Shown here piece after piece: positions 22,690 through 32,445 of a stretch of 64,000 nucleotides of DNA. This DNA is from Candidatus Parcubacteria bacterium. GTDB lineage: Bacteria; Patescibacteria; ABY1; UBA1558; GWA2-36-10. The position numbers and the translations under genes were made by a program. Below the pieces are notes generated by a model that saw nothing but the letters and a program-made list of their open reading frames with translations, had not been told where the DNA came from and made no database searches. Numbering within the stretch: position 1 is the stretch's first letter; each line of letters opens with the position of its first letter. Location: NCBI GenBank assembly GCA_018669975.1, contig JABHSK010000005.1:121146-185145 (forward strand), written 5' to 3'.

Positions 22690-23102
22690 GGTTATTTAAA
22701 AATTAATTATATAAACCTTTAGACAAGCACGGTATCCAACTTAGTCGAGTTGGGCAATAGGTTGAGGGTATTTAGCTTTTATTCCCATGCATAGAAGAAT
22801 AAAGGCTATTATCCCTAACTTATTCGCTAATCGCGCGCGACTTAGGGGTTTGTTTGTAGCTTTATAGCTACGCTAAAGTCCTAATGTGTTTTATCTAGAA
22901 AAGACAGATTAGGCAAATAATTCGTGTTCCTAGAAAAAGTATTTTTTCTATCAGAATTGTAGGCCTATTAATTTAGGTGGTCAGCAAGGTCGATCGCTGG
23001 AGAGCGAGGTACTAGGTTGATAGTTCGATCCCGTTTTTGCGGGGTGTTTACAAGGAAGAGGATAAAATAATTTCTAGCGAACTTATTAAAGAAAAAAAAT
23101 AA
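22690..23102 (+). ncRNA. 413-nt structured gene-free region before the surface protein
   Basis: No credible gene is present, but many helices are. CCAACT/AGTTGG pairs at about 22738-22755. A long hairpin at about 22759-22822 has an 11-bp stem (AGCTTTTATTC with GAATAAAGGCT, one G-T pair) and a lower stem (AGGTTGAGGG with CCCTAACTT, one bulge). TCGCGCGCGA at 22831-22840 is a perfect palindrome. GTAGCT/AGCTAC and TAGAAAAA/TTTTTCTA hairpins and a TCGCT-GGAG-AGCGA hairpin (about 22994-23007) follow. It is GC-richer than normal spacers here. It could be a long 5' leader of the surface-protein mRNA or a separate RNA. I could not match it to tmRNA, RNase P, SRP, 6S RNA or a riboswitch. Confidence 0.45.
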
Positions 23103-26100
23103 ATGAGTTTAGTAAAAAGACTTTTAGTGTTTTCTTTGGTAATTACCACTGTCCTATCATTTAGTCCAATAAATGTAGAGGCAGCCGGTAGTTACGGTGC
23201 AGGCTCTTTGCTTGCTAAAGAAGGTGTTGAAGGCGCAGCCGTTTATTACATCGGTTCTGATGACATGAAATATGTTTTCCCAGATAGTAAGACTTATTTC
23301 ACATGGTATGAAGACTTCAGTGATGTTGTTAGAGTACCTGTTACAGAATTAGACATGTATGGTAATGGTGGCGCTGTGACTTATCGTCCTGGTACCTACC
23401 TCGTTACTCACGAGGACACAGCAAATGTGTATGGTATAGGTGCAGGCGGTATGTATCACTTAATTCCTTCTGAAGCTGTTGCAACAGACTTGTACGGAGC
23501 AGACTGGGGATCCATGGTAATGGATGTAATTCCTGGTTATTTTTCAACAAGCTATACCGAAGGTTCTGATCTATCAGACATGTACCCAACAGGTACTTTA
23601 TTGTCTGATGGTACAGATACTTATTACGTTGATGGCACATCAAAGAGAATCTTTGTTGATGCTGACGCTTTCGAAGCCAATGGCTTGATGGCTGACAATG
23701 TATTAGAAGTTAGCGATCTTTCTGATTATTCCGACGGTAGTTCTATCGACGGTGAAGAGTCAGACATTGCAGGATTCATGCCGGGTGAAGGTACTCCTGG
23801 TGACCCAGTTATTTCTGGTAGCCTTTCATTATCACTAGCTAGTGATACTCCAAACCCAGGTATTTATCCATCTACAGCTTCTGGTTTAGAAATGTTAAAA
23901 TTCAAAGCCAAAGCTGGTTCTGATGGTGCTGTCTTAGACGGTATCACAATTGGTCATGGCGGTGTTGGCGCCACTACAGAATTCATCAAGATTTATCTGT
24001 ATGAAGGCGAATCAAGATTGACCAGTGGTAAGACAATCAATTCAAGTACAAATGCTACAGAATTCAACAACTTGAATATTGATTTTTCTGCCAATGAGAC
24101 TAAGTATTTGACTGTTGTAGCTGACGCTGGAGTAAGCAAATCTGGTACTCATCTTTTCTCAATCACAGCAGCTGAGCTAGAAGCAGGCACTGCTACTTTA
24201 GGTTCTATAGTAGGTAATGCTATTTCTCTAGGTACAGCTAACGCTGGTGAAGTAGTTATCACTGAAGGTAGTGATCCTTCCAATGGTAAAGTTGGTGAAC
24301 AGGACGCAGAATTAACTTCTTTCACTTTGACTGTTGATAGTATTGAAGACTCTTCATTTGAGAGAATTTCACTATATCATGCTGGTGCTGTTTCACGTGG
24401 CGACTTAACTGACCTTGAACTTTACAAGAACAGTAAGTCTGCTGAGAACTTGGTTGCTAGTACTAGTGGCTTAGACAGTGAAGATTTAGCTGTTTTTGTA
24501 TTAGATACTCCAGTAGACCTAGAAAAAGGTCAAGCAGTTAAGTTTTATGTATATGGTGACATTTCAGGCGATGCCAAATCTGGCTCAGCTGAAACTGTTA
24601 ACTTTTACCTTGATGAAACTTCAGATCTTAAAGTAATGGGTAATAATTATAACGCCCCTCTAGGTGTTGATAATTATGATCAGAGTTTTAACTCATCAAC
24701 TGGTTCAGGTACTTATAATGGTGGAGCAGCTGCTCGCTATACAACTATGTACTTGGAAGGTAGTGATGTAACTTTAACTACTGATGGCCCATCTGCAACA
24801 AACATTGATGCTGGTGGTAATTCAGCTGATGATATCAACCTTTTGAATTTCGCTATTGCTTTGACTCAAGAAGCAGACTTAAAGAGTATTCAGGTTGAGT
24901 TACATGCTGTTACTACTGATATGGATGCTAGTGATACTACTGTAACAAGTAATTATATCACTGACGTTAAGATCGTTAATACTGATACAGGTACAACTGT
25001 ATGGGGTCCAACTGATATCTCAAGTTTCTCTGATATTGGCAATAGTGCTGGTGTTAGTAAGACTTGGACAGATACAGAGACTTTAGCAGCGGGTACTCAT
25101 AACTATAAAGTTACAGCTGACTTTAAGAATTCTAGCTTGGACGCTGGTAGTAAAATATACGCTGTGTTAGGTGATAAAGCAGACGGTAATACACTTATCT
25201 CAACTGCTGTTAAATCTACTGGCAACAATACTTATTTAACTAGCATTGTTCCATCAAGCTATACTCAAGGTGCAAATATGACCTTGAAGGGACCAGCTTT
25301 GAAAGCAACTAGAGCAACCACTCCAAACTCTGACGACATCGTTAAGGGTGCTGATGGTGTAACTGTTGCTAACTTGATCTTCTCTGCAGAAGATAGTGGT
25401 GCTGACCTCAAAATAACATCTGTAAAATTCTCAGGTTATGTTGATGGTTGGTCACGTTCTGTCATTTTGACAAAAGATCAAACTGGTTCTACTTTAGCTA
25501 TTACTGATTTAGTATCATATGTTCGTGCCTATGCTGAAGAAGCAGATGGTTCTGAAACATTGTTAGGTACTAAAGCATTTAATAGTTCAGGTGAAGTCAC
25601 TTTCAGTAGTATAGCTTGGAACATCCCAGCTGGTGAAACCAGAAACTTGCGTGTCGCAGTTGACACCAATGCTGGTCATACAGCTACTGTAGGTTTGACT
25701 ACAATGGACGCTTTCGCTGTTGATATTACTGATTTCTCAGCTGACGTATCAGCCGAGACTTCAAGTGGTACAGCTTTGACAGCTGCTCAGATGGGTACTG
25801 CTACTTCTGACCTTCCAAATACTGCTACTACAGCAGCTACTGGTCCTAAGTTTGCTATGTATTCAGCTGGTACTATCACTGTACAAGACGGTGCTGACAA
25901 ACCAGCTGTAACCTTAGTAACAACTGGTTCTTCAGATGTTTATTATCACCAATTAGAGGTGTATACTGCTTATGAAGACTTAGCAATCAGCAAGATGAAG
26001 TTCTTAGCTAGTGAGAAAGCTGGTAACTTTGCTTCAGTCAAGTTGACTGGTAAGAATACAGCCGGTGATACAGTATCATATACCACTGATGTTGATGGCA

Positions 26101-27023
26101 GCGGTTACGCTACCTTTACTGGTATGGATTTGAAAGCTGATGATGACGGTGAAAATATCGACATGTATGTAACATTAAACACTGTTACTAACGGCGCTTT
26201 AGTCGGTAGTTCAGCTACTTGGGACTTACAAACTACTGGTTTTGAAGCCAACGGTGTAGGCGGAAGCAACACTAACGTTGCTAGCTTTACTAATAGTGAT
26301 GCTGCTTCAGCTGCTTTGTATGTTGTTAAGTCAAAACCTGTCTTTGCTAATGCTGGTTCAAACGGTTCATTGGCTGACGGTGTAAACACCTTGTACAAAT
26401 TTACTGTCACCCCAGCTGGTGAAGGTAAGATTGCTATCAAGAAGTTGAAATTCAACGTTGACGCTAGTGATGCCAGTGGTTCAACTCTGAATCTACATAG
26501 TTTCAGATTGTACAAAGGCACATCTTGTGATACAGCTATCGATACTGCTTTCTTTACTGACGGCGTATACGGTACTACAACTTTGAGTTTGTTGAATACT
26601 ACTACCGCCGATTACGGTGATGCTGCAGCTAGTGTTGCAGTGTACATGTTCTTCGAAGGTACAAGTGATTCTTCATACACTGATGCTTCTGATTACTATG
26701 GTGAATTAGTAGTTCCAACTAGTGGTGAAACTTATTGTTTGAAGGCCACTGTTGCTAACTCAGCTACAAACGACTCTGTCGTTGCAAGTATTGCTGAGGA
26801 AGGACAAGACACTTCAGGTCCTACCTATGGTGCTTTGGCTTATGATCTTGCTGATTATGATTCATTGATTACTATTGGTACTGATTCTGACATTATCTGG
26901 TCTGACTACTCTTCAACTACAAGTCATCAAGACAGTCTAGGTTCTGGTACATCTTCTGACTTCTTCGGAGGTCGTTATCTACCAGGCTTACAGTCTGATG
27001 CAACATCTTTGAGTAAGAGCTAA
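23103..27023 (+). CDS. large secreted surface (S-layer candidate) protein
   Basis: The 1306-residue product starts with a Sec signal peptide (KRLLVFSLVITTVLSF, cleavage likely after VEA at about 26). Residues ~30-230 hold repeated modules of the pattern seen in Patescibacteria surface proteins: GSLLAKEGVEGAAVYYIG, MKYVFPDSKTYFTWYEDFSD, VTYRPGTYLVTH, YPTGTLLSDGTDTYYVDG. The rest is a long Ser/Thr/Ala/Gly/Asp-rich beta-domain chain with one Cys pair region (SCDTAIDTAFF, ETYCLKATVAN). It is very acidic and ends without an LPXTG motif or a membrane helix. Asn, Asp and Phe codons often end in C, unlike neighbouring genes, which suggests high expression. A strong terminator follows. Confidence 0.85.
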   Translation: MSLVKRLLVFSLVITTVLSFSPINVEAAGSYGAGSLLAKEGVEGAAVYYIGSDDMKYVFPDSKTYFTWYEDFSDVVRVPVTELDMYGNGGAVTYRPGTYLVTHEDTANVYGIGAGGMYHLIPSEAVATDLYGADWGSMVMDVIPGYFSTSYTEGSDLSDMYPTGTLLSDGTDTYYVDGTSKRIFVDADAFEANGLMADNVLEVSDLSDYSDGSSIDGEESDIAGFMPGEGTPGDPVISGSLSLSLASDTPNPGIYPSTASGLEMLKFKAKAGSDGAVLDGITIGHGGVGATTEFIKIYLYEGESRLTSGKTINSSTNATEFNNLNIDFSANETKYLTVVADAGVSKSGTHLFSITAAELEAGTATLGSIVGNAISLGTANAGEVVITEGSDPSNGKVGEQDAELTSFTLTVDSIEDSSFERISLYHAGAVSRGDLTDLELYKNSKSAENLVASTSGLDSEDLAVFVLDTPVDLEKGQAVKFYVYGDISGDAKSGSAETVNFYLDETSDLKVMGNNYNAPLGVDNYDQSFNSSTGSGTYNGGAAARYTTMYLEGSDVTLTTDGPSATNIDAGGNSADDINLLNFAIALTQEADLKSIQVELHAVTTDMDASDTTVTSNYITDVKIVNTDTGTTVWGPTDISSFSDIGNSAGVSKTWTDTETLAAGTHNYKVTADFKNSSLDAGSKIYAVLGDKADGNTLISTAVKSTGNNTYLTSIVPSSYTQGANMTLKGPALKATRATTPNSDDIVKGADGVTVANLIFSAEDSGADLKITSVKFSGYVDGWSRSVILTKDQTGSTLAITDLVSYVRAYAEEADGSETLLGTKAFNSSGEVTFSSIAWNIPAGETRNLRVAVDTNAGHTATVGLTTMDAFAVDITDFSADVSAETSSGTALTAAQMGTATSDLPNTATTAATGPKFAMYSAGTITVQDGADKPAVTLVTTGSSDVYYHQLEVYTAYEDLAISKMKFLASEKAGNFASVKLTGKNTAGDTVSYTTDVDGSGYATFTGMDLKADDDGENIDMYVTLNTVTNGALVGSSATWDLQTTGFEANGVGGSNTNVASFTNSDAASAALYVVKSKPVFANAGSNGSLADGVNTLYKFTVTPAGEGKIAIKKLKFNVDASDASGSTLNLHSFRLYKGTSCDTAIDTAFFTDGVYGTTTLSLLNTTTADYGDAAASVAVYMFFEGTSDSSYTDASDYYGELVVPTSGETYCLKATVANSATNDSVVASIAEEGQDTSGPTYGALAYDLADYDSLITIGTDSDIIWSDYSSTTSHQDSLGSGTSSDFFGGRYLPGLQSDATSLSKS

Positions 27024-27050
27024 ATAGCTTTTTATCTAAGATATATAAGG

Positions 27051-27074
27051 AAAAGCCCCCTAACGGGGGCTTTT
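27051..27074 (+). terminator. strong terminator after the surface protein gene
   Basis: AAAAGCCCCC (27051-27060) pairs perfectly with GGGGGCTTTT (27065-27074) around TAAC. Confidence 0.95.
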
Positions 27075-27136
27075 CTGATTGGAAAAATCGTGTTAAGATA
27101 AGCTCGAGAAAATAGTAATAATTAAGCAATAAAACA

Positions 27137-27748
27137 ATGAAAAAAATATTATCATTCCTTGTCTTAGTAGTCGTTATATTAGGTTTGGGTTGGTATTTTT
27201 CTAGTGATGATAGCCAAAAAGAAGTGGAACAATGCCTGGCTACCAAATCAGATGAAGATTGTTACAGGCAGTTTTTACAGGCTGGTATTGATTTTTATGC
27301 CACTGAAAATCCTGATTATCAATCTGCGCTAGAGCAATTCAAACTATCTGCCCAATCTTATGCCAATGATAAGACCAAGGGTTATACAGTTTGGAGAAAT
27401 ATGGCCAATGCTCATATGGAGTTGAAACAATATGATGAAGCAAAGGAAATATTTAATGATCTCTTGCAAATCAATCATGGTGATATGAGTCTAGTTTATC
27501 TAGACTACATCCGTCTTTATGACATGCAAAAGGATTATGAAACAGCCCTACAGGTAGCCCAAGAAGGTTTTGATAAATTTTCTGAAGTTGTCTTTCTCTA
27601 TAAGCAGGCCAATATTTTAGAAGACCTGGAGCGTTATGCTGAGGAGGTAGAAATATATGAGCAGATTCTAGAAATGACTGATTTGGAAAGAAGATCTTCA
27701 GTTGAATATAAAATAGAAAAATTAAAAGCAGTCCATAATTTAGATTAA
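27137..27748 (+). CDS. membrane-anchored TPR protein
   Basis: The 203-residue product starts with a hydrophobic helix (ILSFLVLVVVILGLGWYF, about 4-21) and then has several tetratricopeptide-like hairpins: YQSALEQFKLSAQSYAND, YTVWRNMANAHMELKQYDEAKEIF (cited in part), MQKDYETALQVAQEGFDKF and ERYAEEVEIYEQILEM. It probably faces the outside as a protein-interaction module. An extended -10 box (TGTTAAGAT, 27091-27099) lies about 38 nt upstream. The O-antigen ligase-like gene begins 4 nt after the stop, so the two probably function together. Confidence 0.85.
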   Translation: MKKILSFLVLVVVILGLGWYFSSDDSQKEVEQCLATKSDEDCYRQFLQAGIDFYATENPDYQSALEQFKLSAQSYANDKTKGYTVWRNMANAHMELKQYDEAKEIFNDLLQINHGDMSLVYLDYIRLYDMQKDYETALQVAQEGFDKFSEVVFLYKQANILEDLERYAEEVEIYEQILEMTDLERRSSVEYKIEKLKAVHNLD

Positions 27749-27752
27749 TCTT

Positions 27753-29987
27753 ATGATAGCCAAAGCCGAACAAAAATTACTGCTAGCCAATAAGGTTGTC
27801 ATTGGTTTGATACTACTGACACCACTAATAGTACATAAATTGTTTGTTAATCCTTTTGAAGTGCCCAAGATTTTGTGGTTTAGAATTTTAGTAGAGCTAT
27901 TATTAGTCTTGTATGTTTTATTGTTGGCACAGAACAAGAAATATAAATTAAACTTTCGACATCCTTTAGTAATTAGCGTTCTAGCTTTTGTAGTAGCCTT
28001 ATTCCTCAGTGGTATTTTTGGTGTGCAGTGGACTCGTAGTTGGTGGGGGACACTATCACGTAGTAGCGGACTTTTTAATTGGCTGCATATACTAGCTTTC
28101 TTTTTGATAACCATCTCTATACTAAAAGAAAAAAAAGATTGGTTGCAATTTTGGAAATTTTTTAGCAGCGTTAGTCTATTGGTTTCTGTTTACGCAATTT
28201 TTCAGAAGATAGGCTGGAATGTATATGAGTCAGGTGTTTTTAGGTTGACTGGTACCATTGGTAATGCGGCTATGTTGGCTGGTTATTTATTATTTGGTCT
28301 ATTTGGCTTTGTTTATCTATTGATTAATTCCAAGAATAATTGGTTGCGTTGGTATTATTTATTTGGTGCAATTTTTAATACTATTATTATATTTTTGTCT
28401 CAGACTCGTAGTGCTATGATTGGCCTGACGGCAGCAGTTTTATTTGCTCTGGTATTCCTGTCTTTTGGTAAAAATGTGACTAAGCAAGCCAAAAATTGGC
28501 TCAGAATAGCCCTTATTTTGTTAGTTTTGATAGTCGGTGGCTTGTTTGCTGCCAAAGATACAGAACTAGTCAAAAGCAATTATTTATTGAGTAGATTTAC
28601 CGATATTAGAATAGACGATACCACCTTGCAGACTCGTTTTTATTCTTGGCGCGGAGGCTTGGAAGCCTGGCAGGACAAGCCTATTTTTGGTTGGGGTGAA
28701 GCTAATTTTAATATTGCTTACAACAACTATTTTGAAGCTAGTTTTTATGACTATGTTAAGGGTGAGACCTGGTTTGATAAAGCTCACAATAACCCAGTTG
28801 AATATTTGACGGTCAGTGGCGTAATCGGTTTGGTCACCTATCTGGCTATTTTTGTAATTTTAGTTTTGACTATTATCAAATTAAGGAAAAGAGATCGAAT
28901 ATCTTATATAGAAACGATTTTATTTTTGAGTTTGCTAATAGCTTACTTTATTCATAACTTGATTGTATTTGATTCTATTAGTACCTTGATTAGCTTTATG
29001 CTGTTTATTGGTCTAGTCTATGGATTGAGTCATCGACAAGATGAAGTGGAACCAAAGCAAGCTCAGTTGAAATTTGCTTTAGTTTATATTATTGCTGCTG
29101 TGTTGATATTTTTATTTGTAAATATTCGTATTAATATTCCAGTTTGGCAATCTACTATGGAATCTCGAAATGTTATGCAATTGATGCAAGACAGAGATTA
29201 TAACAACAATGAGTTATACAGTGATTTGCAAAGTAGTATTGATAGAGACCTACCTTGGGATTGGGAGTTGATTGATAATTACACCAAGCCAATGATGGAT
29301 TTAATTAGGGATGAACGTATTCACACTAGCATTGATACAGTTGAGAGTACTTTAGAGGTTATGGCTAATCGTATAGAAGAGATAGATCAACCTGAGCTTT
29401 TGGATGCCAAGATCTACGCTCGCTTTGCTAGAGTTTATACTTTATTATTAGAACTAAATCCTAACGATCCATATTATTCAGAACGAGCACAGCATTATTT
29501 GAATCGTAGTTTAGAATTGAGTGCCGAGAGAATTCCAACTATGTATATTTTGGCACAGGTACACGCTTTCCTGGGAGAGCAGGAAGAGGCAGTGGTTGTT
29601 TTGGATCAAGCTCGTGATCTTAATGACGAAATACCGCAAACCTATTGGTCATATGCTTTGATTTATAGTGCTCAGGAAGATCAAGGGGAGTTAGTTGTAG
29701 CCAATGTAAAAAAAGCCGTTGATTATGGTTTTGAGTTTACGGATATCAATGATGTAGCTAGTGTTTTACCTGTGTTCCAGGCTGAAAAAGACTATAAAAC
29801 CCTAGAATATCTATACGTAGAAGCTATTCGTCTAGATTCAAAAAACCCGCAATGGTATGCGAGTTTAGCGGCTATTTATCAAGAGTTTGGTGATAAACAA
29901 AAAGCCATTGAAACAGTTAATAGGATATTAGAAATAGATTCTGCTTATTTTGAGCAGGTCCAGGAGTTTATAAATTCTTTAGAATAA
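27753..29987 (+). CDS. O-antigen ligase-like membrane protein with C-terminal TPR (copy 1)
   Basis: The 744-residue product has about 11-12 membrane segments in its first 450 residues and a helical repeat domain after that. Family features are WWGTLSRSSGLFNWLH, LTGTIGNAAMLAGYLLF, SQTRSAMIGL and, before the large outer loop, RFYSWRGGLEAWQDKPIFGWGEANFN (cited in part) and WFDKAHNNPVEYL, which is the Wzy_C pattern. Such proteins polymerise or transfer lipid-linked glycans to an acceptor. The TPR part (RIPTMYILAQVHAFLGEQEE and later hairpins) may bind the acceptor or a partner. A paralogue lies at 59892. Its 3' end overlaps the convergent GT4 gene by 9 nt. Confidence 0.88.
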   Translation: MIAKAEQKLLLANKVVIGLILLTPLIVHKLFVNPFEVPKILWFRILVELLLVLYVLLLAQNKKYKLNFRHPLVISVLAFVVALFLSGIFGVQWTRSWWGTLSRSSGLFNWLHILAFFLITISILKEKKDWLQFWKFFSSVSLLVSVYAIFQKIGWNVYESGVFRLTGTIGNAAMLAGYLLFGLFGFVYLLINSKNNWLRWYYLFGAIFNTIIIFLSQTRSAMIGLTAAVLFALVFLSFGKNVTKQAKNWLRIALILLVLIVGGLFAAKDTELVKSNYLLSRFTDIRIDDTTLQTRFYSWRGGLEAWQDKPIFGWGEANFNIAYNNYFEASFYDYVKGETWFDKAHNNPVEYLTVSGVIGLVTYLAIFVILVLTIIKLRKRDRISYIETILFLSLLIAYFIHNLIVFDSISTLISFMLFIGLVYGLSHRQDEVEPKQAQLKFALVYIIAAVLIFLFVNIRINIPVWQSTMESRNVMQLMQDRDYNNNELYSDLQSSIDRDLPWDWELIDNYTKPMMDLIRDERIHTSIDTVESTLEVMANRIEEIDQPELLDAKIYARFARVYTLLLELNPNDPYYSERAQHYLNRSLELSAERIPTMYILAQVHAFLGEQEEAVVVLDQARDLNDEIPQTYWSYALIYSAQEDQGELVVANVKKAVDYGFEFTDINDVASVLPVFQAEKDYKTLEYLYVEAIRLDSKNPQWYASLAAIYQEFGDKQKAIETVNRILEIDSAYFEQVQEFINSLE

Positions 29988-31169
29988 TTTTAGATATAAA
30001 TCTTCAGTCTCTTTGAGGGTCTTGCTCAGGCTGAAGTTTTCTTTTACATTTTTGTAATTGTTGTCTGCTAGTTGATTAGCTAAGTTTTGGTCTTTGCTTA
30101 GTCTACGCATAGCATTTACCAAAGACACAGGATTAGCTGGCGTAGTTAATAGGCCGGTTTTTTCGTTGCTTAAAACTTCGGGAATGCCACCTACTTTACT
30201 GGCGATGATTGGAATCTTGGCTAGTCCAGCTTCTAGGATAGTGTAAGGCAACCCTTCTTTAACAGAAGGTAGTATAAAATAATCAAAAGCTTGAAGGTAT
30301 TTCCAATCGTTATCTTTTGGCTTAATGATTTTTATCAAATCTTCCAGTTGATATTTTTCAATCAACTTTTTAATATCAAACAACTCTATACCCTCACCAA
30401 TTAAAAGCCACTGATGATTTCTTACCAATAAAGATTTGTTTTCTCTGAGCTGCTTGATAGCCTCTATTAAATATTGATGTCCTTTGGTATTGTAAAAACT
30501 AGCAATAGTGCCAAAATATTTTTTATTATTTGATAAGTCTAGTTTTTGTCTAGCGGTTTGACGATCATAAAAATCGTAGTCTTCAGCATTAATACCATTA
30601 TGAACAGAAAATATTTTGCGGGGATCACAGATATTGTTGTCTAAAGCACTTTGTCTATCAAAATCAGAAACAGCAATTATTAAACTCTGTAGAGAAGTAG
30701 AAAATTGTTCGGAAAATTTATAAAGTTTTCGTTGTACTTTTGATCCCGGTTCATTAAAAACAAAACCGTGAGCAGTATAGACGACGCGAGGTTTTATATT
30801 CATAGGATTAAGAGAGAACATCATAGCACCTAAAGTTCCTAATAATCCAACTTTAGAACTATTTAGATGTATTAAATCATAACTTTCTTTGCTTAATAAT
30901 CCACTGACACTGGCGATGGCAGAAAAATCTTTTATGATTTCGATATTGCGTACTAGCTTGGGCAGGGGAATAGTCTTTACTTTTAGCTCTTTGCAAGAGT
31001 CTATAAATTTTTGATTTTGCTTGTTTACTTCTCCAAAAGCTATATGTACTTCGTTGTGCTTTTTGAGATATTTTGCTAATTCCAATACATACTTTTGTGC
31101 TCCACCCCACTTAGTTTGAGTGACCAGGAGTAGTATTTTTTTGCCTTTTAGTTGTTTTTTATTTGTCAT
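29979..31169 (-). CDS. GT4 family glycosyltransferase
   Basis: The 396-residue product is a GT-B, GT4 retaining enzyme that uses a nucleotide sugar in surface glycan synthesis. The N-terminal Rossmann half has KILLLVTQTKWGGAQKYVLELAK and a DLIHLNSSKVGLLG segment (each cited in part). The C-terminal half has VHNGINAEDYDF, FGTIASFYNTKGHQYLIEAI and the E-x7-E motif PSVKEGLPYTILEAG. No signal or membrane segment is present. It is convergent with the ligase gene, and no terminator separates them. Donor and acceptor cannot be read from the sequence. Confidence 0.93.
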   Translation of the reverse strand: MTNKKQLKGKKILLLVTQTKWGGAQKYVLELAKYLKKHNEVHIAFGEVNKQNQKFIDSCKELKVKTIPLPKLVRNIEIIKDFSAIASVSGLLSKESYDLIHLNSSKVGLLGTLGAMMFSLNPMNIKPRVVYTAHGFVFNEPGSKVQRKLYKFSEQFSTSLQSLIIAVSDFDRQSALDNNICDPRKIFSVHNGINAEDYDFYDRQTARQKLDLSNNKKYFGTIASFYNTKGHQYLIEAIKQLRENKSLLVRNHQWLLIGEGIELFDIKKLIEKYQLEDLIKIIKPKDNDWKYLQAFDYFILPSVKEGLPYTILEAGLAKIPIIASKVGGIPEVLSNEKTGLLTTPANPVSLVNAMRRLSKDQNLANQLADNNYKNVKENFSLSKTLKETEDLYLKLF

Positions 31170-31207
31170 ATTGGGGGTTTTTTACCTAAAATTAGCCAAA
31201 TTGTTAA

Positions 31208-31236
31208 TTGATTTATTTTGTAAATACTGGTATAAT
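31208..31236 (+). promoter_or_regulatory. sigma-70 promoter for the glycosyltransferase run at 31273
   Basis: TTGATT at 31208-31213, a 17-nt spacer and a perfect TATAAT at 31231-31236, about 37 nt before the ATG at 31273. It is the only promoter I found before the run of five GT4 genes. Confidence 0.75.
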
Positions 31237-31272
31237 TTTATAGAATTTATAAATATTAAGCAAGTAGTAGAT

Positions 31273-32430
31273 ATGAAAAAAATAGTTATTTTTTCTATAG
31301 CCTACCATCCTTTCGTGGGTGGTGCAGAAGTGGCTATCAAAGAGATTACTGATCGTTTACCAGACTATGAATATTATTTGATTACTAACAAATTTAATGC
31401 TGAGTGGCCGGACGAAGAAAAAATTGGCAATATCAATGTTCGACGTCTTGGTAAAGGTAAAAAGTGGGATAAATATTTATATCCCTTTCGAGCTATTCTT
31501 TACACCATGAACTTGCACAAAGTAGTAAAGTTTGATTTTGCTTGGAGTATGATGGCTTTTTATGGAGGTCTTGCAGCCCTGTTTCTAAAATACAAGACAA
31601 AGATTCCATACCTGCTGACTTTGCAGAGCGGGGACAGCGATGAATTTTTACGTAAGCGAACTTGGTTTTGGAGCTATTGGTATAAAAGAATTTATCGTGA
31701 ACCAAATATTACTCAGGCAATTAGTAAATTTTTGGCTAAACGTTCTCGTAAGATGGGAAACAGAGGTGAGATTGTCCTCATACCCAACGGCGTTGATCTA
31801 GCAGTTTTTAAAGCTGGTATATCTGAGGAAGCCAAACAGTCAGTCCGTAAAGAATTAAACATTGCCGATGACGAAAAAATATTTATCACTACTTCTAGGC
31901 TAGCTCTCAAAAATGGTATTGATGATTTGATCAAGTCTATGAATTTCTTGATTTATAAGAGCGGCATTAAAATAAAATTGCTTATTCTTGGATCTGGTCC
32001 TGACGAAGAAAAACTTAAAGCATTAGCTGAAGAGATGAGAGTAAAGGAGCAGATCTTATTTTTAGGACACCGAGATTACAAAGATTTACCCAAGTATGTA
32101 GAGACTGCTGATATTTTTTGCCGACCATCTTTGTCAGAAGGATTAGGTAATTCATTTTTAGAGTCAATGGCAGTTAATACTCCAATTATTGGTACAGAGG
32201 TCGGTGGAATTCCTGATTTTCTTCATGATGGTGAGACTGGTTTGTTTTGTAAAGTTAGAAACCCAGTTAGCATTGCCCAGGCTGTAGAGCGTTATGTAAA
32301 AGACAAAGAGCTTTATAAAAAGATTCAAGATGCTGGCAGAGAACTAGTACTTGAGAAATATTCTTGGGATTCTGTAGCCAAACAGATGAATCAGGTTTTT
32401 CAAGAGGTAGACACTAAGAAGGAAAAATAA
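31273..32430 (+). CDS. GT4 family glycosyltransferase
   Basis: I take the ATG at 31273 (MKKIVIFSIAYHPFVGGAEV), giving 385 residues. A longer open frame reaches back to 31120 but runs through the promoter. The N-terminal GT-B half has HPFVGGAEVAIKEIT. The C-terminal half has IPNGVDLAVFK, LALKNGIDDLIKSM and the full E-x7-E motif (PSLSEGLGNSFLESM) followed by GTEVGGIPDFL. It opens a run of five consecutive GT4 genes on the plus strand. Confidence 0.93.
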   Translation: MKKIVIFSIAYHPFVGGAEVAIKEITDRLPDYEYYLITNKFNAEWPDEEKIGNINVRRLGKGKKWDKYLYPFRAILYTMNLHKVVKFDFAWSMMAFYGGLAALFLKYKTKIPYLLTLQSGDSDEFLRKRTWFWSYWYKRIYREPNITQAISKFLAKRSRKMGNRGEIVLIPNGVDLAVFKAGISEEAKQSVRKELNIADDEKIFITTSRLALKNGIDDLIKSMNFLIYKSGIKIKLLILGSGPDEEKLKALAEEMRVKEQILFLGHRDYKDLPKYVETADIFCRPSLSEGLGNSFLESMAVNTPIIGTEVGGIPDFLHDGETGLFCKVRNPVSIAQAVERYVKDKELYKKIQDAGRELVLEKYSWDSVAKQMNQVFQEVDTKKEK

Positions 32431-32445
32431 TTTTATTAGGCAGCT

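Noticed and set aside
22981..23052. tRNA-like or tmRNA-like stretch (TTCGATCCC with a nearby GGAG-loop hairpin)
   Set aside because: The TTCGATC piece cannot form a 5-bp T-stem, no acceptor stem or anticodon loop of 7 nt fits, and there is no ALAA-type tag frame or CCA end.
22690..23102. RNase P, SRP, 6S RNA or cyclic-di-GMP riboswitch
   Set aside because: None of the conserved core sequences I know for these RNAs is present on either strand, so only 'structured region' is claimed.
26105..26521. Minus-strand frame opposite the surface protein
   Set aside because: It is explained by the codon bias of the large surface gene; no signal, motif or start site is present.
31120..31272. N-terminal extension of the GT4 gene at 31273
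   Set aside because: The extension overlaps the divergent gene and the TTGATT/TATAAT promoter, and the GT-B fold begins at the ATG at 31273.
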